A DNA stretch of 64,000 nucleotides from Anianabacter salinae (GTDB taxonomy: Bacteria; Pseudomonadota; Alphaproteobacteria; Rhodobacterales; Rhodobacteraceae), in the NCBI RefSeq assembly GCF_019061145.1, contig NZ_JAHQZS010000002.1, forward strand, positions 558,001-622,000. Direction: 5' to 3'. Below the pieces are notes generated by a model that saw only the letters and a program-made list of their open reading frames with translations, was not told the origin of the DNA and did no database searches. The translations under genes were made by a program, and so were the position numbers. Numbering within the stretch: the first letter of the stretch is position 1; each line of letters starts with the position of its first letter. Below, piece after piece: positions 16,345 through 25,394 of this stretch.

Positions 16345-17697
16345 TCAGCCGTCCGCGCGCCGCATGTCGGCGATGCGCATCACCTGCCGCATCGTCGCCT
16401 CGGACCGGAATTCGCCCTGTGTCGGGTCGATCAGGTCGCGGAAGGTCACGGCGTCGATCTTGAGGCATCCGACCCGGCCCATGGCGATTGCCGTGGCCGA
16501 GCGCGGCTTTCCATCGATCAGGCCCATCTCGCCCAGCAGGCTGCCATCGCGCAACTCGGCGACCTTCTTCTCGTTCGGGCCGCCATGATCGACGTAAATC
16601 GCCACAAGCCCTTCCTTGATGAGGAAGCAATGGCTTGCCGGATCGCCTTCGCGCAGGATCACGTCGCCCTTGCCGAAGGACACGTCATCGACGCGCTGGC
16701 TGAGGCTTGTGATCTGCTCGACCGACAGTTCCGAGAAGCTTTGCTCAAGGTAGCGCGAGCGCAGTTTGCGCAGCTCTACGAGGAAGCCGATCACCGTCGG
16801 GATCGTGATGGCAAGGTTGTAGCCCATGTGCAACTCTGGCCGCCCGGGCATCCCGTCATAGCCGGTCAGTTGCTCGAACAGGCCATTGTTGGCCATCAGA
16901 CCGAACTTGCCGCCCGCCTGGTAGAAATTGAGCATCGTCTCGACCTGCCCCGCAGGCACCGCCATGAAGATGTTGCCCGACACCGGCACCGTCGCCCAAA
17001 GCTGCTGGAAGCCGGGCCAGAGCGGTTCCTGGTCGAAATAGTAGAAGTAGGTGATCGTCAGATGCTCGAGCGCGTGCCAGCTGAGCGCCAGAAGCGCGAT
17101 GAACAGCCACTTGTTGCGCGGGAAGGCCAACAGCACGAGGCCGGTGCCGAAGTAGCCGACCAGTTCCCATGCAAGGTGCACGACCTCGAGGTCGAGCTGG
17201 CCGAAAATGGCGCAGGCCGCCGGGCCGACAAGGTAATCGCCATTCTCGTCGAGAAGCGGCATGCCGTCCTGCCCTGCCTTGGCGATGCGGTCGACCGAAT
17301 AATAGGTCGGGTCCATCGTCGCCTCGCGCAGGCCCAACTGGATGGCGCGCGCAGCGTTGTCGATGGTGTCCACGGGGGGCGGACAGGCGACCGTGCCGTT
17401 CAGCATGTTCAGCTGCACGACCTGAATGACATGTTCGCCGAAATGGCCGATCTGAAGCACCGTAAACAGGCCGAGGACGGCGATGAACGAGTAGTTCTTC
17501 ACCTTCCACACGCCCTCGAACAGCGCGAGCGGGATCCACGGCAGCAGCGTGAAGAAGGCGATCATGTAAAGCGGCTCGCCGCCGACGATCGCGTTGATCT
17601 GAAGAACGTAGGAAATCAGGGCGGTGACGACGACGACTTCAAGGCTCACGCCTTCGAAGCGGAAGAACCGCCGCATCTGCTTGATCATGTCGGACAT
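16345..17697 (-). CDS. Membrane protein with paired HxxEH motifs and C-terminal cNMP-binding domain
   Basis: This 450-residue protein starts at the ATG at 17697. Residues 1-320 hold about six hydrophobic helices (roughly 18-38, 44-66, 70-96, 171-192, 196-221 and 293-314). Two of them carry the same motif: H85-x2-E88-H89 in the third and H208-x2-E211-H212 in the fifth. A further H174-x3-E178 lies in the fourth helix. This cluster could bind a metal pair or heme. Residues 325-440 form a canonical cyclic-nucleotide-binding domain with the phosphate-binding cassette GEMGLIDGKPRSATA, including Glu390 and Arg399. I do not recognise the membrane part. It is the third gene of an operon with two small paralogous membrane proteins. 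Confidence 0.75.
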   Translation of the reverse strand: MSDMIKQMRRFFRFEGVSLEVVVVTALISYVLQINAIVGGEPLYMIAFFTLLPWIPLALFEGVWKVKNYSFIAVLGLFTVLQIGHFGEHVIQVVQLNMLNGTVACPPPVDTIDNAARAIQLGLREATMDPTYYSVDRIAKAGQDGMPLLDENGDYLVGPAACAIFGQLDLEVVHLAWELVGYFGTGLVLLAFPRNKWLFIALLALSWHALEHLTITYFYYFDQEPLWPGFQQLWATVPVSGNIFMAVPAGQVETMLNFYQAGGKFGLMANNGLFEQLTGYDGMPGRPELHMGYNLAITIPTVIGFLVELRKLRSRYLEQSFSELSVEQITSLSQRVDDVSFGKGDVILREGDPASHCFLIKEGLVAIYVDHGGPNEKKVAELRDGSLLGEMGLIDGKPRSATAIAMGRVGCLKIDAVTFRDLIDPTQGEFRSEATMRQVMRIADMRRADG

Positions 17698-17704
17698 GGG
17701 GAAC

Positions 17705-17938
17705 CTAGGCCTCGTCAAACGCCGGATCGCGCATGGTGCGGATCTGGCGGATGATCAATGAGCTGAAAACAAGAACGAATAGCAAGATACCGGCAAGCAC
17801 GGGCCATTTCTCGCCCCAGCTGCCGTGATCGAAGCCCATGGCGACGGGCGAATCCCATCCCCCGCAAAAGGCCAGCGCGGCACCGGGCGACAGCGCAGCC
17901 CATGCCAGCAGGGCGGCGGCGAGCCAGCGCGCGCTCAT
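17705..17938 (-). CDS. Small exported/membrane protein B with GF-x4-W-x2-KWPVLA motif
   Basis: This 77-residue protein starts at ATG 17938, overlapping the stop of the preceding small gene (ATGA). It has an N-terminal signal-type segment (residues 1-23), a short periplasmic stretch with one Cys (FCGGWDSP) and GFDHGSWGEKWPVLA, one transmembrane helix (LAGILLFVLVFSSLII) and a short charged tail. The GF-x4-W-x2-KWPVLA block is repeated in the upstream gene, so the two are paralogues. No known family is recognised. Tight coupling to the cNMP-domain membrane protein (7-bp gap) suggests they are accessory subunits of it. Confidence 0.65.
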   Translation of the reverse strand: MSARWLAAALLAWAALSPGAALAFCGGWDSPVAMGFDHGSWGEKWPVLAGILLFVLVFSSLIIRQIRTMRDPAFDEA

Positions 17939-18141
17939 CCCCTGCGCTCCGCCGCGCGGGCCCGCGCGAAGATGCGCGATGCCAGGAATCCGGTCATCCC
18001 GACCACGGTGCACAGAACGATGGCCAGAACGGGCCACTTGTCGATCCAGTCCTCGGGTCCGAACCCGGCGCCGGTGCCGCCTGCGGCTGCAAGTGCGATG
18101 CCGGGCGCGAACGCCAAGGCTATCGAACTAAAGGTTTTCAT
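17935..18141 (-). CDS. Small exported/membrane protein A, paralogue of the next gene
   Basis: This 68-residue protein starts at ATG 18141, with GGATGGAGCA upstream, and is the first gene of the three-gene operon. Residues 1-18 look like a signal peptide (cleavage near ALAAA). A glycine-rich linker leads to GFGPEDWIDKWPVLA, followed by a transmembrane helix (IVLCTVVGMTGFLAS) and a basic tail (RIFARARAAERRG). It shares the W-x2-KWPVLA block with the next gene. Function unknown; a small membrane subunit is inferred from the layout. Confidence 0.62.
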   Translation of the reverse strand: MKTFSSIALAFAPGIALAAAGGTGAGFGPEDWIDKWPVLAIVLCTVVGMTGFLASRIFARARAAERRG

Positions 18142-18225
18142 TGCTCCATCCCCAACGCGTCGCAATCATCGCCATGGTAGCGGGATCGCGGCGCGCTGGA
18201 CAGATTTTTTCGCACTCCGGCGGGA

Positions 18226-18972
18226 TCAACCCGCAAGCGTGATGGAAACGCGGCGGTTCTGCTTGCCCTTTTTCTCGATCTTGCCGATGCGCACCGTGCC
18301 GATCTCGCCGGTGCGCGCGACATGGGTGCCGCCGCAGGGCTGCAGATCGACCTGGTCCTCGCCCTCGCCGATACGGATCAGCCGGATGATCCCGGCACCG
18401 CGCGGCGGCTGAACGGACATCGTCTTGACGAGGCCCGGATTCGCGTCGAGCTGGTCCTCGGTGATCCAGTCCTCGGTCACTGGCAGATCGCGTCCGATCA
18501 TCTCGTTCAGCGCGGTTTCAAGCGCGTCCTTGTCGCCGGGCGCCTCGGGCATGTCGAAGTCAAGCCGCCCCTTCTCGGCCGAGATCGACCCGCCGGTCAC
18601 CGGCAGCGGGATCACGACGGATAGCAGGTGAAGCGCGGTGTGGATGCGCATGTGGCGGTGCCTGCGGTCCCAGGCCAGATGCTGCGTCACCTCGGTGCCG
18701 ATTTCCGGCAGACCGGACGCGGCATCGGGGACCAGGATGATCTGGTCGCCGTCCCCCTTGACGGTGTCGCGGATCGTCAGGCTATCGCCGCCGCCGGTGT
18801 CGCCCATCGCCTCGCTGCCCCAGGACAGCCTGCCGATGTCACCGGGCTGGCCGCCGCCCGCCGGATAGAACACGGTGCGGTCCAGAACGATGCCGCCCTC
18901 GTCGGTGATCGCGGTCACAAGCGCCGTCGCCTCTTTCAGGTAGGGGTCGGTGCGGAACAGCATCTCTGTCAT
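18226..18972 (-). CDS. alaX: AlaX-type alanyl-tRNA editing protein
   Basis: This 248-residue protein resembles the editing half of alanyl-tRNA synthetase. The N-terminal YPAGGGQPGDIG block, RIHTALHLL with the zinc His-x3-His near residue 109, and the C-terminal CGGTHVART with the Cys-x3-His near residue 210 are all present. Freestanding AlaX proteins hydrolyse Ser- or Gly-mischarged tRNA-Ala in trans. Its ATG at 18972 overlaps the stop of the mechanosensitive channel gene (ATGA), so it is the distal gene of a cysK-mscS-alaX string. Confidence 0.92.
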   Translation of the reverse strand: MTEMLFRTDPYLKEATALVTAITDEGGIVLDRTVFYPAGGGQPGDIGRLSWGSEAMGDTGGGDSLTIRDTVKGDGDQIILVPDAASGLPEIGTEVTQHLAWDRRHRHMRIHTALHLLSVVIPLPVTGGSISAEKGRLDFDMPEAPGDKDALETALNEMIGRDLPVTEDWITEDQLDANPGLVKTMSVQPPRGAGIIRLIRIGEGEDQVDLQPCGGTHVARTGEIGTVRIGKIEKKGKQNRRVSITLAG

Positions 18973-21419
18973 CGTCCATCTCCATCGCCATCGCTATCGG
19001 GGGCCACATCCATGTCGCCGTCCGTCATGTGTTGTCCCGCCTCGGCCGGGCTGGACGGCGCCGCCGTCGCCACGGCCACCTTCGGCGGCGCGCCCGCCCC
19101 CGCCTGCCCGCCCGAACCAAGCGCCTCGGGATTGCGCAGCCAGATGTCGCGCTGTGCAAAGGGTATCTCGATCCCCTCCTCGGCAAAGCGCCGCGCGATG
19201 GCGTGATTGATATCGTTCTGCACGTTCAGAATGAAGTTCACGTCCCGCAGGATCATCCGCACCTCGAAGTCGAGCGAATCCGCCCCAAAGCCCGCGAACA
19301 GGATCAGCGGCGGCGGCTCGACCACCACAAGCGGCTGGTCATTGGCGATCTCGGACAGGATGCGGTCGACCTTGGCGGTGTCGGTGCCATAGGCGACGCC
19401 GACCTTGACGATCAGCCGCCCCGCCTGGTTGCCCCGCGTCCAGTTCGTCACCGGCGCTGACACGAAATCGGCGTTTGGCACGATGACGCTAGTTTTGTCG
19501 AAGGTCTCGATGGTGGTCGAGCGCACCGAGATCTTCTTGACGATCCCCATGGTGCCGCCGACCTCGATCCAGTCGCCCTCGCCGATGGGACGCTCGACCA
19601 GCAGAATTATCCCCGACACGAAGTTCGACACGATGTTCTGCAGGCCGAACCCGATGCCGACCGACAGCGCACCGGCGACAATGGCGAGCGAGGACAGGTT
19701 GATGCCCGCCAGCGTGACGGCAAGGATCCCCGACAGCACCACGCCGACATAACCGACGCCCGAGGTGATCGCGTTGCGCCCGCCCGCATCCATTCTTGTC
19801 TTGGGCAGGACGCTGGCCTTGAGCGCCTTCTGGATCAGCCGGGTGATGGCGAAGCCGACGCCGAAGACCACGATGACGGTCAGGAAATCGCCCGGTGCCA
19901 GACGCGTCTCGCCAAGGGTGAAGCCTGCGCGGAACGTCACCCACATCTCGTAGAGATCCGTCGCGCGGGCACCCCAGACGATGGCCAGCACAGGCGTCAG
20001 CGCCAGCGCGACCGCAAAGCCCACAAGCGTCGGAACCAGCGAGTTCGACGCCTCTTCGGCGCTTTGCCCGGTCAGGACCCGGAAGGCGTCGACCACAAGC
20101 CGGTTCAGGATCACCAGAAGGCCAAGCAGGCCCAGCGTCATCGCCGCCGGATAGATGAAGGTCTGCGCTGCGTTGATGTAGCCAAGCGCGGCGGCCACCG
20201 GCGCGGCAAGGCCGATGACGATGGCCATGCGCGCCACGAACCCCGCCACCGAGGTTTGCAGCGTGCCGACATGATCGTCCGACTGTGCCGCGCGGGCATG
20301 GCGCAGAAGGCGCTGTCCGATGCGGAACAGAAACAGCCCCGACAGCGCCAGGATCGGCGTGAACAGCAGCGCCAGCGTCGCGGGGGAATAGGTTTCGGTC
20401 TCGGCGAGGTTGGCCGCCACGCCATACAGACCGAACAGCAGGCCCAGAATGCCCGCGTTGCGGCGCAGGCGAAAGCGGTCCTCGAGCGGCAGATCGCCAA
20501 GGACAAGCGCATCGCCCGCCTTGGGGAACACCCGGTCGGCCACCCAAAGCGCCGAATAATAGCTGAAAACGAAGAACGGCAGCGCGTCGATCACCGCGAG
20601 GCCCCGCGCGCCCACAAGATCGAGCGACCGCGCCGCAGCCACGAACAGGAAAATTCCCGCCACGGGCACGATGACCTTGCCGGTCGAGATCAGCAGGCTG
20701 CCAAGATTCGACGCAAAGCGCGCGAAGACAAGGTTCACCAGCGCCTCGACCCAGATCCTGCCGCGCCAGAGCAGCACAACGCCGATCAGGATCAGCGCCA
20801 GCGTCAGTGGCAAATCGTTCTGGCGCAGCGCCCGCTGTCCCTGCGTTTCCCAGTTGGTGGCGATCTCGGCCATGATCCCGGTCAGCGACCCGGTCAGCTC
20901 GGTCAGGGCGCCCGGCCAGTTCGCCGGATTCACCGGCATCGGCGCGCGTTCCATCAGCGCCTGGGCCTGCCGTTCGCGCAGGATGGTGTCGATCTCGCGG
21001 ATCAGCCCCTCGGCCCGGCTGAATGCTTCGACGGCTTGCCTGTTGGGGGCGCTGAGGTCGGCAAGCTGCTGGTTCAGCTCGGCCCGGCGGCCTGCCACCT
21101 CGGTCGGTTCCGTCTCGCCCTCGGCGGGCGGCGGCCCCAGCGCCTCAAGCTGTGCACGCACGGTCTGGATGCGGTCCGCGTTGAGGTTCTGGGACGACGC
21201 GAAGGTTTCTCGCCACGCCACAAGTTCCTCGCGCAGCGTCTCGAACGCCGCGTTCGAGGCGCGGCCTGCCTGGATCGCGCCCTCGGCCCGCTGGGCCACG
21301 CTTTCCCAGGCGGCAAGGTCGGGCGCGTTGGTATTGGTCTGCGCAGTCCCGGCCCCCGCCGAAAGCGCGACCAGAAGGGCGGCAACAAGCACCCTTACCC
21401 AGACCAGGGCGGCGCGCAT
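18969..21419 (-). CDS. DUF3772/MscS-family mechanosensitive ion channel
   Basis: This 816-residue protein has a signal peptide (residues 1-26, AGTAQ), then a periplasmic DUF3772 region rich in predicted helix (about 30-185), followed by about ten membrane segments. The conserved MscS pore and beta domain is near 550-720 (LSVGIGFGLQNIVSNFVSGI, then GRLIVKVGVAYGTD). The last 40 residues are acidic and Ala/Pro-rich. Large MscS homologues of this kind (MscK/YbdG-like) open under hypo-osmotic stress. It begins one base after the cysK stop and is coupled to alaX downstream. Confidence 0.92.
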   Translation of the reverse strand: MRAALVWVRVLVAALLVALSAGAGTAQTNTNAPDLAAWESVAQRAEGAIQAGRASNAAFETLREELVAWRETFASSQNLNADRIQTVRAQLEALGPPPAEGETEPTEVAGRRAELNQQLADLSAPNRQAVEAFSRAEGLIREIDTILRERQAQALMERAPMPVNPANWPGALTELTGSLTGIMAEIATNWETQGQRALRQNDLPLTLALILIGVVLLWRGRIWVEALVNLVFARFASNLGSLLISTGKVIVPVAGIFLFVAAARSLDLVGARGLAVIDALPFFVFSYYSALWVADRVFPKAGDALVLGDLPLEDRFRLRRNAGILGLLFGLYGVAANLAETETYSPATLALLFTPILALSGLFLFRIGQRLLRHARAAQSDDHVGTLQTSVAGFVARMAIVIGLAAPVAAALGYINAAQTFIYPAAMTLGLLGLLVILNRLVVDAFRVLTGQSAEEASNSLVPTLVGFAVALALTPVLAIVWGARATDLYEMWVTFRAGFTLGETRLAPGDFLTVIVVFGVGFAITRLIQKALKASVLPKTRMDAGGRNAITSGVGYVGVVLSGILAVTLAGINLSSLAIVAGALSVGIGFGLQNIVSNFVSGIILLVERPIGEGDWIEVGGTMGIVKKISVRSTTIETFDKTSVIVPNADFVSAPVTNWTRGNQAGRLIVKVGVAYGTDTAKVDRILSEIANDQPLVVVEPPPLILFAGFGADSLDFEVRMILRDVNFILNVQNDINHAIARRFAEEGIEIPFAQRDIWLRNPEALGSGGQAGAGAPPKVAVATAAPSSPAEAGQHMTDGDMDVAPDSDGDGDGR

Positions 21420-21420
21420 C

Positions 21421-22446
21421 TCAGTCCTCGAAAACGGCGGGAATATCCCGCGGCGGGGTATCCAGCCAGACCGGCACCGGCAGCCCCTTGCCCTTCAGGA
21501 AGTCGGGGTTGAACAGCTTGGACTGATAGCGGTTGCCGTAGTCGCACAAGATGGTGACGATAGTGTGCCCCGGCCCCAGGTCGCGCGCCAGATGCATCGC
21601 GCCCGCGATGTTGACGCCGGACGATCCGCCAAGGCACAGGCCCTCGTCCTGCAACAGGTCGAACACGATCGGCAGCGCCTCGGCATCGGGGATGCGGTAG
21701 CTGTAATCGGGGGTGAAGCCTTCGAGGTTGGCGGTGATCCGCCCCTGCCCGATGCCTTCAGTGATGGAATCGCCGGGGTTGTCCTGCCCGGTGTAGATCT
21801 TGAAAAGCCCCGCGCCTTCCGGGTCGGCAAGCCCGATCCTGACGCCCTTGGGCTGCAGCGCCATGCCGACACCCGCCAGCGTGCCGCCAGACCCGACCGC
21901 GCAGACGAACCCGTCCACCTTGCCATCCGTCTGGTCCCAGATCTCGGGGCCGGTGGTTTCCACATGCGCCTGACGGTTCGCCACGTTGTCGAACTGGTTG
22001 GCCCAGATGGCGCCATTCGGCTCGGTCTCGGCCAGCTTGTGCGCCAGACGCTCGGAATAGCGCACGTAGTTGTTGGGGTTCTTGTAGGGCACCGCCGGAA
22101 CCTGCACCAACTCGGCGCCCGCCAGCCGCAGCATGTCCTTCTTTTCCTGGCTCTGCGTTTCCGGGATCACGATGACGGTCTTGAACCCCATCGCGGCGCC
22201 GACCAGTGCAAGGCCGATGCCGGTGTTGCCCGCTGTCCCCTCGACGATGGTGCCGCCGGGCTTCAGCGCGCCGCGTTCAACGGCGTCGCGGATGATATAC
22301 AGCGCGGCGCGGTCCTTGACGGACTGACCGGGGTTCAGGAATTCGCATTTGCCAAGGATCTCGCAGCCCGTCGCATCGGACGCGGCATGCAGGCGGATCA
22401 GGGGCGTGTTGCCCACCGCGTCGGGAAGGTCGGTCTTGATCGCCAT
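21421..22446 (-). CDS. cysK: Cysteine synthase A
   Basis: This 341-residue PLP enzyme makes L-cysteine from O-acetylserine and sulfide. GNTPLIRL at the N-terminus, the PLP lysine in FLNPGQSVKDRAA, EGTAGNTGIGLALVG (the substrate loop) and the glycine-rich phosphate site VGSGGTLAGVG are all present. Its position directly downstream of trgA-trgB reproduces the trgAB-cysK tellurite-resistance locus described in Rhodobacter sphaeroides, where extra cysteine synthase contributes to oxyanion tolerance. The gap to trgB is 61 bp. The start ATG follows GGAGCGAGAGCC. Confidence 0.93.
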   Translation of the reverse strand: MAIKTDLPDAVGNTPLIRLHAASDATGCEILGKCEFLNPGQSVKDRAALYIIRDAVERGALKPGGTIVEGTAGNTGIGLALVGAAMGFKTVIVIPETQSQEKKDMLRLAGAELVQVPAVPYKNPNNYVRYSERLAHKLAETEPNGAIWANQFDNVANRQAHVETTGPEIWDQTDGKVDGFVCAVGSGGTLAGVGMALQPKGVRIGLADPEGAGLFKIYTGQDNPGDSITEGIGQGRITANLEGFTPDYSYRIPDAEALPIVFDLLQDEGLCLGGSSGVNIAGAMHLARDLGPGHTIVTILCDYGNRYQSKLFNPDFLKGKGLPVPVWLDTPPRDIPAVFED

Positions 22447-22507
22447 GGCTCTCGCTCCTCGCGCCGGGATGTGCTGGCGTCTTGTCTAGGGGCGCGCTTG
22501 TCCGATC

Positions 22508-23614
22508 TCAAGCCGAACGAAGCCGGTCGCGGTGGAGTTTCAGCCACATCGCCGCGAGGATCAGAGGGCCGACAGCGGCCTCGCCGGTTTCGATCAGGCG
22601 TTCCAGCTCGGCGAAGGGCAGGATGTGGATGCGGATATCCTCGTATTCCTCCGCCAGCCCGCCAAAGCCTTCGGCGCGGTCCGGCAGGTCCGTGATCCCG
22701 ACGAAGATGTGCTGATACTCGGCCAGCGCGCCGGGCGATGGATAGCAGCGCGCAACGGGTTCCAGCCGTTGCGCCGTCACCCCCGCCTCTTCCGCCAATT
22801 CGCGGCGCGCCGCATCCTCGGGCGCTTCGCCGGGGTCGACAAGGCCGGCTGGAGGTTCAAGGCACCACGGCCTCGGATCGCCCATCAGGAACGGCGCATA
22901 GCGGAACTGTTCGACCAGAAGCACCCGGTCACGCACCGGATCATAGGGCAGGACGATGGCGGCATCGCAGCCGTGCAGTCCCGCGCGGGTCACCGTATCG
23001 CTCATGCTGCCGTCAAATCGGCGGTGGCGCAGGCGGTTCTCCTCGAAGGCGAAGAACGACAGCCAGCGATTGCTGTCCTCGACGTTCACATCGTCCCGCC
23101 CCAGATCGCTGCGCCGTGTCACCGGCCCCGGTGATGCACGGCGGCGCAGGCGGCTGTCGGCGCGGCGCATCATCATGGTGAAGTTGGCTGCCAGATCGGC
23201 AGGCGACAGGCGGCCAAAGCCCCACATCGCCTCGTGCGCTGTCTCTGTTGCCAGATCGCCCAAGGTCGCCGCCCAACCCTCCAGCGACCACGCCGCGCCG
23301 CGCTCAGGCGGGGTCTGCGGCCAGTAGATTTCAGCGTCCCGGCGCTCGCCGTCTACTTCGATCAAAGCGGGGCGACGATCATAGCCGAAAGCGCCCTCGT
23401 AGTAGTCCATCCGCGCAACCGCAGCCTTGCTGGCCTCAACCGCCAGACCCTGCGCCGCGCCGCTGGCCTCTGCGATCATCGGAAACGCCGCCTGTCCCGC
23501 ATGAAACACGCCGTGCCCCGGCAGCAGAGCCTTGTGCGCGGGCGCGTCTTCGCCGAGCACGATCTTGCGCAAGGCGTCATGGCGCAGCGTTCCGTAGAGA
23601 AAGATCAAGGTCAC
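22508..23614 (-). CDS. trgB: TrgB-like gamma-glutamylcyclotransferase-Nudix fusion
   Basis: This 368-residue two-domain protein most likely uses the GTG start at 23614, four bases after trgA. Residues 1-130 resemble the AIG2/gamma-glutamylcyclotransferase-like fold (LIFLYGTLRHDAL). Residues about 190-360 are a Nudix hydrolase of the ADP-sugar pyrophosphatase type with a full Nudix box (GLVDPGEAPEDAARRELAEEAGV region, catalytic REL-EE). The same fusion is known as TrgB, required with TrgA for tellurite resistance in R. sphaeroides. ADP-ribose hydrolysis is the expected chemistry; the role in tellurite response is from that precedent. Confidence 0.85.
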   Translation of the reverse strand: MTLIFLYGTLRHDALRKIVLGEDAPAHKALLPGHGVFHAGQAAFPMIAEASGAAQGLAVEASKAAVARMDYYEGAFGYDRRPALIEVDGERRDAEIYWPQTPPERGAAWSLEGWAATLGDLATETAHEAMWGFGRLSPADLAANFTMMMRRADSRLRRRASPGPVTRRSDLGRDDVNVEDSNRWLSFFAFEENRLRHRRFDGSMSDTVTRAGLHGCDAAIVLPYDPVRDRVLLVEQFRYAPFLMGDPRPWCLEPPAGLVDPGEAPEDAARRELAEEAGVTAQRLEPVARCYPSPGALAEYQHIFVGITDLPDRAEGFGGLAEEYEDIRIHILPFAELERLIETGEAAVGPLILAAMWLKLHRDRLRSA

Positions 23615-23618
23615 CGGA

Positions 23619-24059
23619 TCAGCGCCACACGCGGCTCACGGCATGGGCCAAAAGCCCGCCCGCAAGCCCGCCGAGCACCAGCACCGCCATGATCGGAGGC
23701 ATCAGCACGACGACCGCCCAGTCCAGCGCGATGCCGATCATCGCCTCGAGCCCTTCCATCGGGCCGTCATAGCGGCCCTTGAGCGAGCGCGCGAACATCT
23801 CGGCCGCCGACAGGATCACCAGCGTCGAGATCAACAGCACCGCCGAGGCGTTCAGCCCGTAGGCCGCCCCGAAGCCCCAGCTTCGCGGCGCGTGCTTGCC
23901 CGCGATGAACCAGCCGGTCACGACGCCCATTCCCGCTGCGACCTCGCGCACCAGACCGGCCGATACGCCTTCTTCCAGGGTCAGGGCCGCAAGATGCGCA
24001 GCGGCATAGCCGATCGCGGCGAACACGATCGCGGAAATCAGGCGGGCGGCGGTGGGCAT
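23619..24059 (-). CDS. trgA: TrgA-family membrane protein
   Basis: This 146-residue inner-membrane protein has four hydrophobic helices (about 5-28, 38-55, 65-88 and 108-138). The sequence AAGMGVVTGWFIAG followed by the AAYGLNASAVLL segment, and its place directly upstream of trgB and cysK, identify it as TrgA, the other membrane component of the R. sphaeroides tellurite locus. The molecular mechanism is not known. It starts 6 bp after the cfa-like gene, so cfa, trgA and trgB are probably transcribed together. Confidence 0.85.
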   Translation of the reverse strand: MPTAARLISAIVFAAIGYAAAHLAALTLEEGVSAGLVREVAAGMGVVTGWFIAGKHAPRSWGFGAAYGLNASAVLLISTLVILSAAEMFARSLKGRYDGPMEGLEAMIGIALDWAVVVLMPPIMAVLVLGGLAGGLLAHAVSRVWR

Positions 24060-24065
24060 CTGGCC

Positions 24066-25277
24066 TCAGGCGGGTCGGGACACGGTGATCTGCGTTACAT
24101 CACAGTTTCCAGACTGGAATGTGGCGGCGCAAGAGGTGAGATAGAAATTCCACATCCTGCGGAACCGGTCGTCAAAGCCAAGCTCCGCCACCTCGTCCCA
24201 CTTGTCGTTGAACGTATCGTGCCAGCGGCGCAGCGTATGGCTGTAGCTTTCGCCGAATTCGAGCGATCCGCACACCCGCAGGCCCGCCCTCTCGACCTCT
24301 TGGCGCAGCACCGTCGGCGAAGGCAGCATGCCGCCCGGAAAGATGTATTTCTGGATGAAATCGACACCCTTGCGATACACCTCCCAGCGGCGGTCCTGCA
24401 CTGTGATGATCTGCAGCGTCGCGTTGCCGCCGGGCTTGAGCCGCTCGCGCAGGGTGTTGAAATACACCGGCCAATAGCGCTCGCCCACGGCCTCGAACAT
24501 CTCGATGGAGGCGATGCCGTCATAGCTGCCGCGCTCGTCGCGATAATCCTGCAGCTTGATCTCGACGCGGTCCTGCAGACCGGCGCGGCGCACCCTCTCG
24601 ACCGCGTAGTCGTGCTGCGCCTGGCTGATCGTCAGGCCGGTGACGCGCAAGCCGCGTTCCTTGGCGGCGTATTCGGCAAAGCCGCCCCAGCCGCAGCCGA
24701 TCTCCAGCACATGATCGCCGGGGCGCGCGCCCATCTCGTCGACCATGCTGGCATATTTGGCGATCTGCGCGGCCTCTAGGCTTTCCTGCCCGCTGTCGAA
24801 CTTGGCCGACGAATACGTCATCGTCTCGTCGAGCCAGAGACCGTAGAACTCGTTTCCAAGGTCGTAATGGTGCGCGATATTCTTGCGCGCCTGCCGTTTG
24901 GAATTGGACACGAGGCGAAAGCGTAGCCTCTCAAAGGCGCGGATCAGGCCCATGCCGGGAAAGCCGTCATAGATGCCGTCGCCCGCGACATGCACGAGGT
25001 CCATGAAGGCCTGCAGGTCGGGCGTGGACCATTGGCCGTCGATATACCCCTCGCAAAAGCCCAGATCGCCCTCGCGGATCAAGCGCGCGAAGGCGTCGTC
25101 GTCATGGATGTGCAATTCGGCCACCGGGCCGGGCGCGGCGCCATCGGCGCGAAAGCGGCGGCCGTCGCGCAGTACGAAATCCAGCCGCCCGCGGTCCATT
25201 TTCTGCGCGGCATCGAACACCGGGCCGAAGTAGCGCGGCAGATCGTTCTGCCCCTTGAGATCAGTGAGTGCGTTCAT
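24066..25277 (-). CDS. cfa: Cyclopropane-fatty-acid synthase family methyltransferase
   Basis: This 403-residue SAM-dependent enzyme has its start at ATG 25277, preceded by CAGGGGA; upstream codons to 25355 are not conserved-looking. Residues about 120-400 form the CFA/mycolic-acid methyltransferase domain: ARKNIAHHYDLGNEFYGLWLDETMTYS, the SAM-binding VLEIGCGWGGFAEYAA, and SIEMFEAVGERYW. Such enzymes methylate membrane phospholipid acyl chains. In R. sphaeroides the homologue cfaA lies beside phrA and is induced by singlet oxygen, and the same adjacency is kept here. The 117-bp gap to phr should hold its own promoter. Confidence 0.9.
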   Translation of the reverse strand: MNALTDLKGQNDLPRYFGPVFDAAQKMDRGRLDFVLRDGRRFRADGAAPGPVAELHIHDDDAFARLIREGDLGFCEGYIDGQWSTPDLQAFMDLVHVAGDGIYDGFPGMGLIRAFERLRFRLVSNSKRQARKNIAHHYDLGNEFYGLWLDETMTYSSAKFDSGQESLEAAQIAKYASMVDEMGARPGDHVLEIGCGWGGFAEYAAKERGLRVTGLTISQAQHDYAVERVRRAGLQDRVEIKLQDYRDERGSYDGIASIEMFEAVGERYWPVYFNTLRERLKPGGNATLQIITVQDRRWEVYRKGVDFIQKYIFPGGMLPSPTVLRQEVERAGLRVCGSLEFGESYSHTLRRWHDTFNDKWDEVAELGFDDRFRRMWNFYLTSCAATFQSGNCDVTQITVSRPA

Positions 25278-25394
25278 GTGTTCCCCTGTGCGCCGTTTTT
25301 CGGCGTTCGTCCTTGTTGGTGCGATCGCGATGGTCCTGAACCGAGATACGCACACCGCGTCATACCGGTTTCACAATTTCCCGCGACCACCGGA

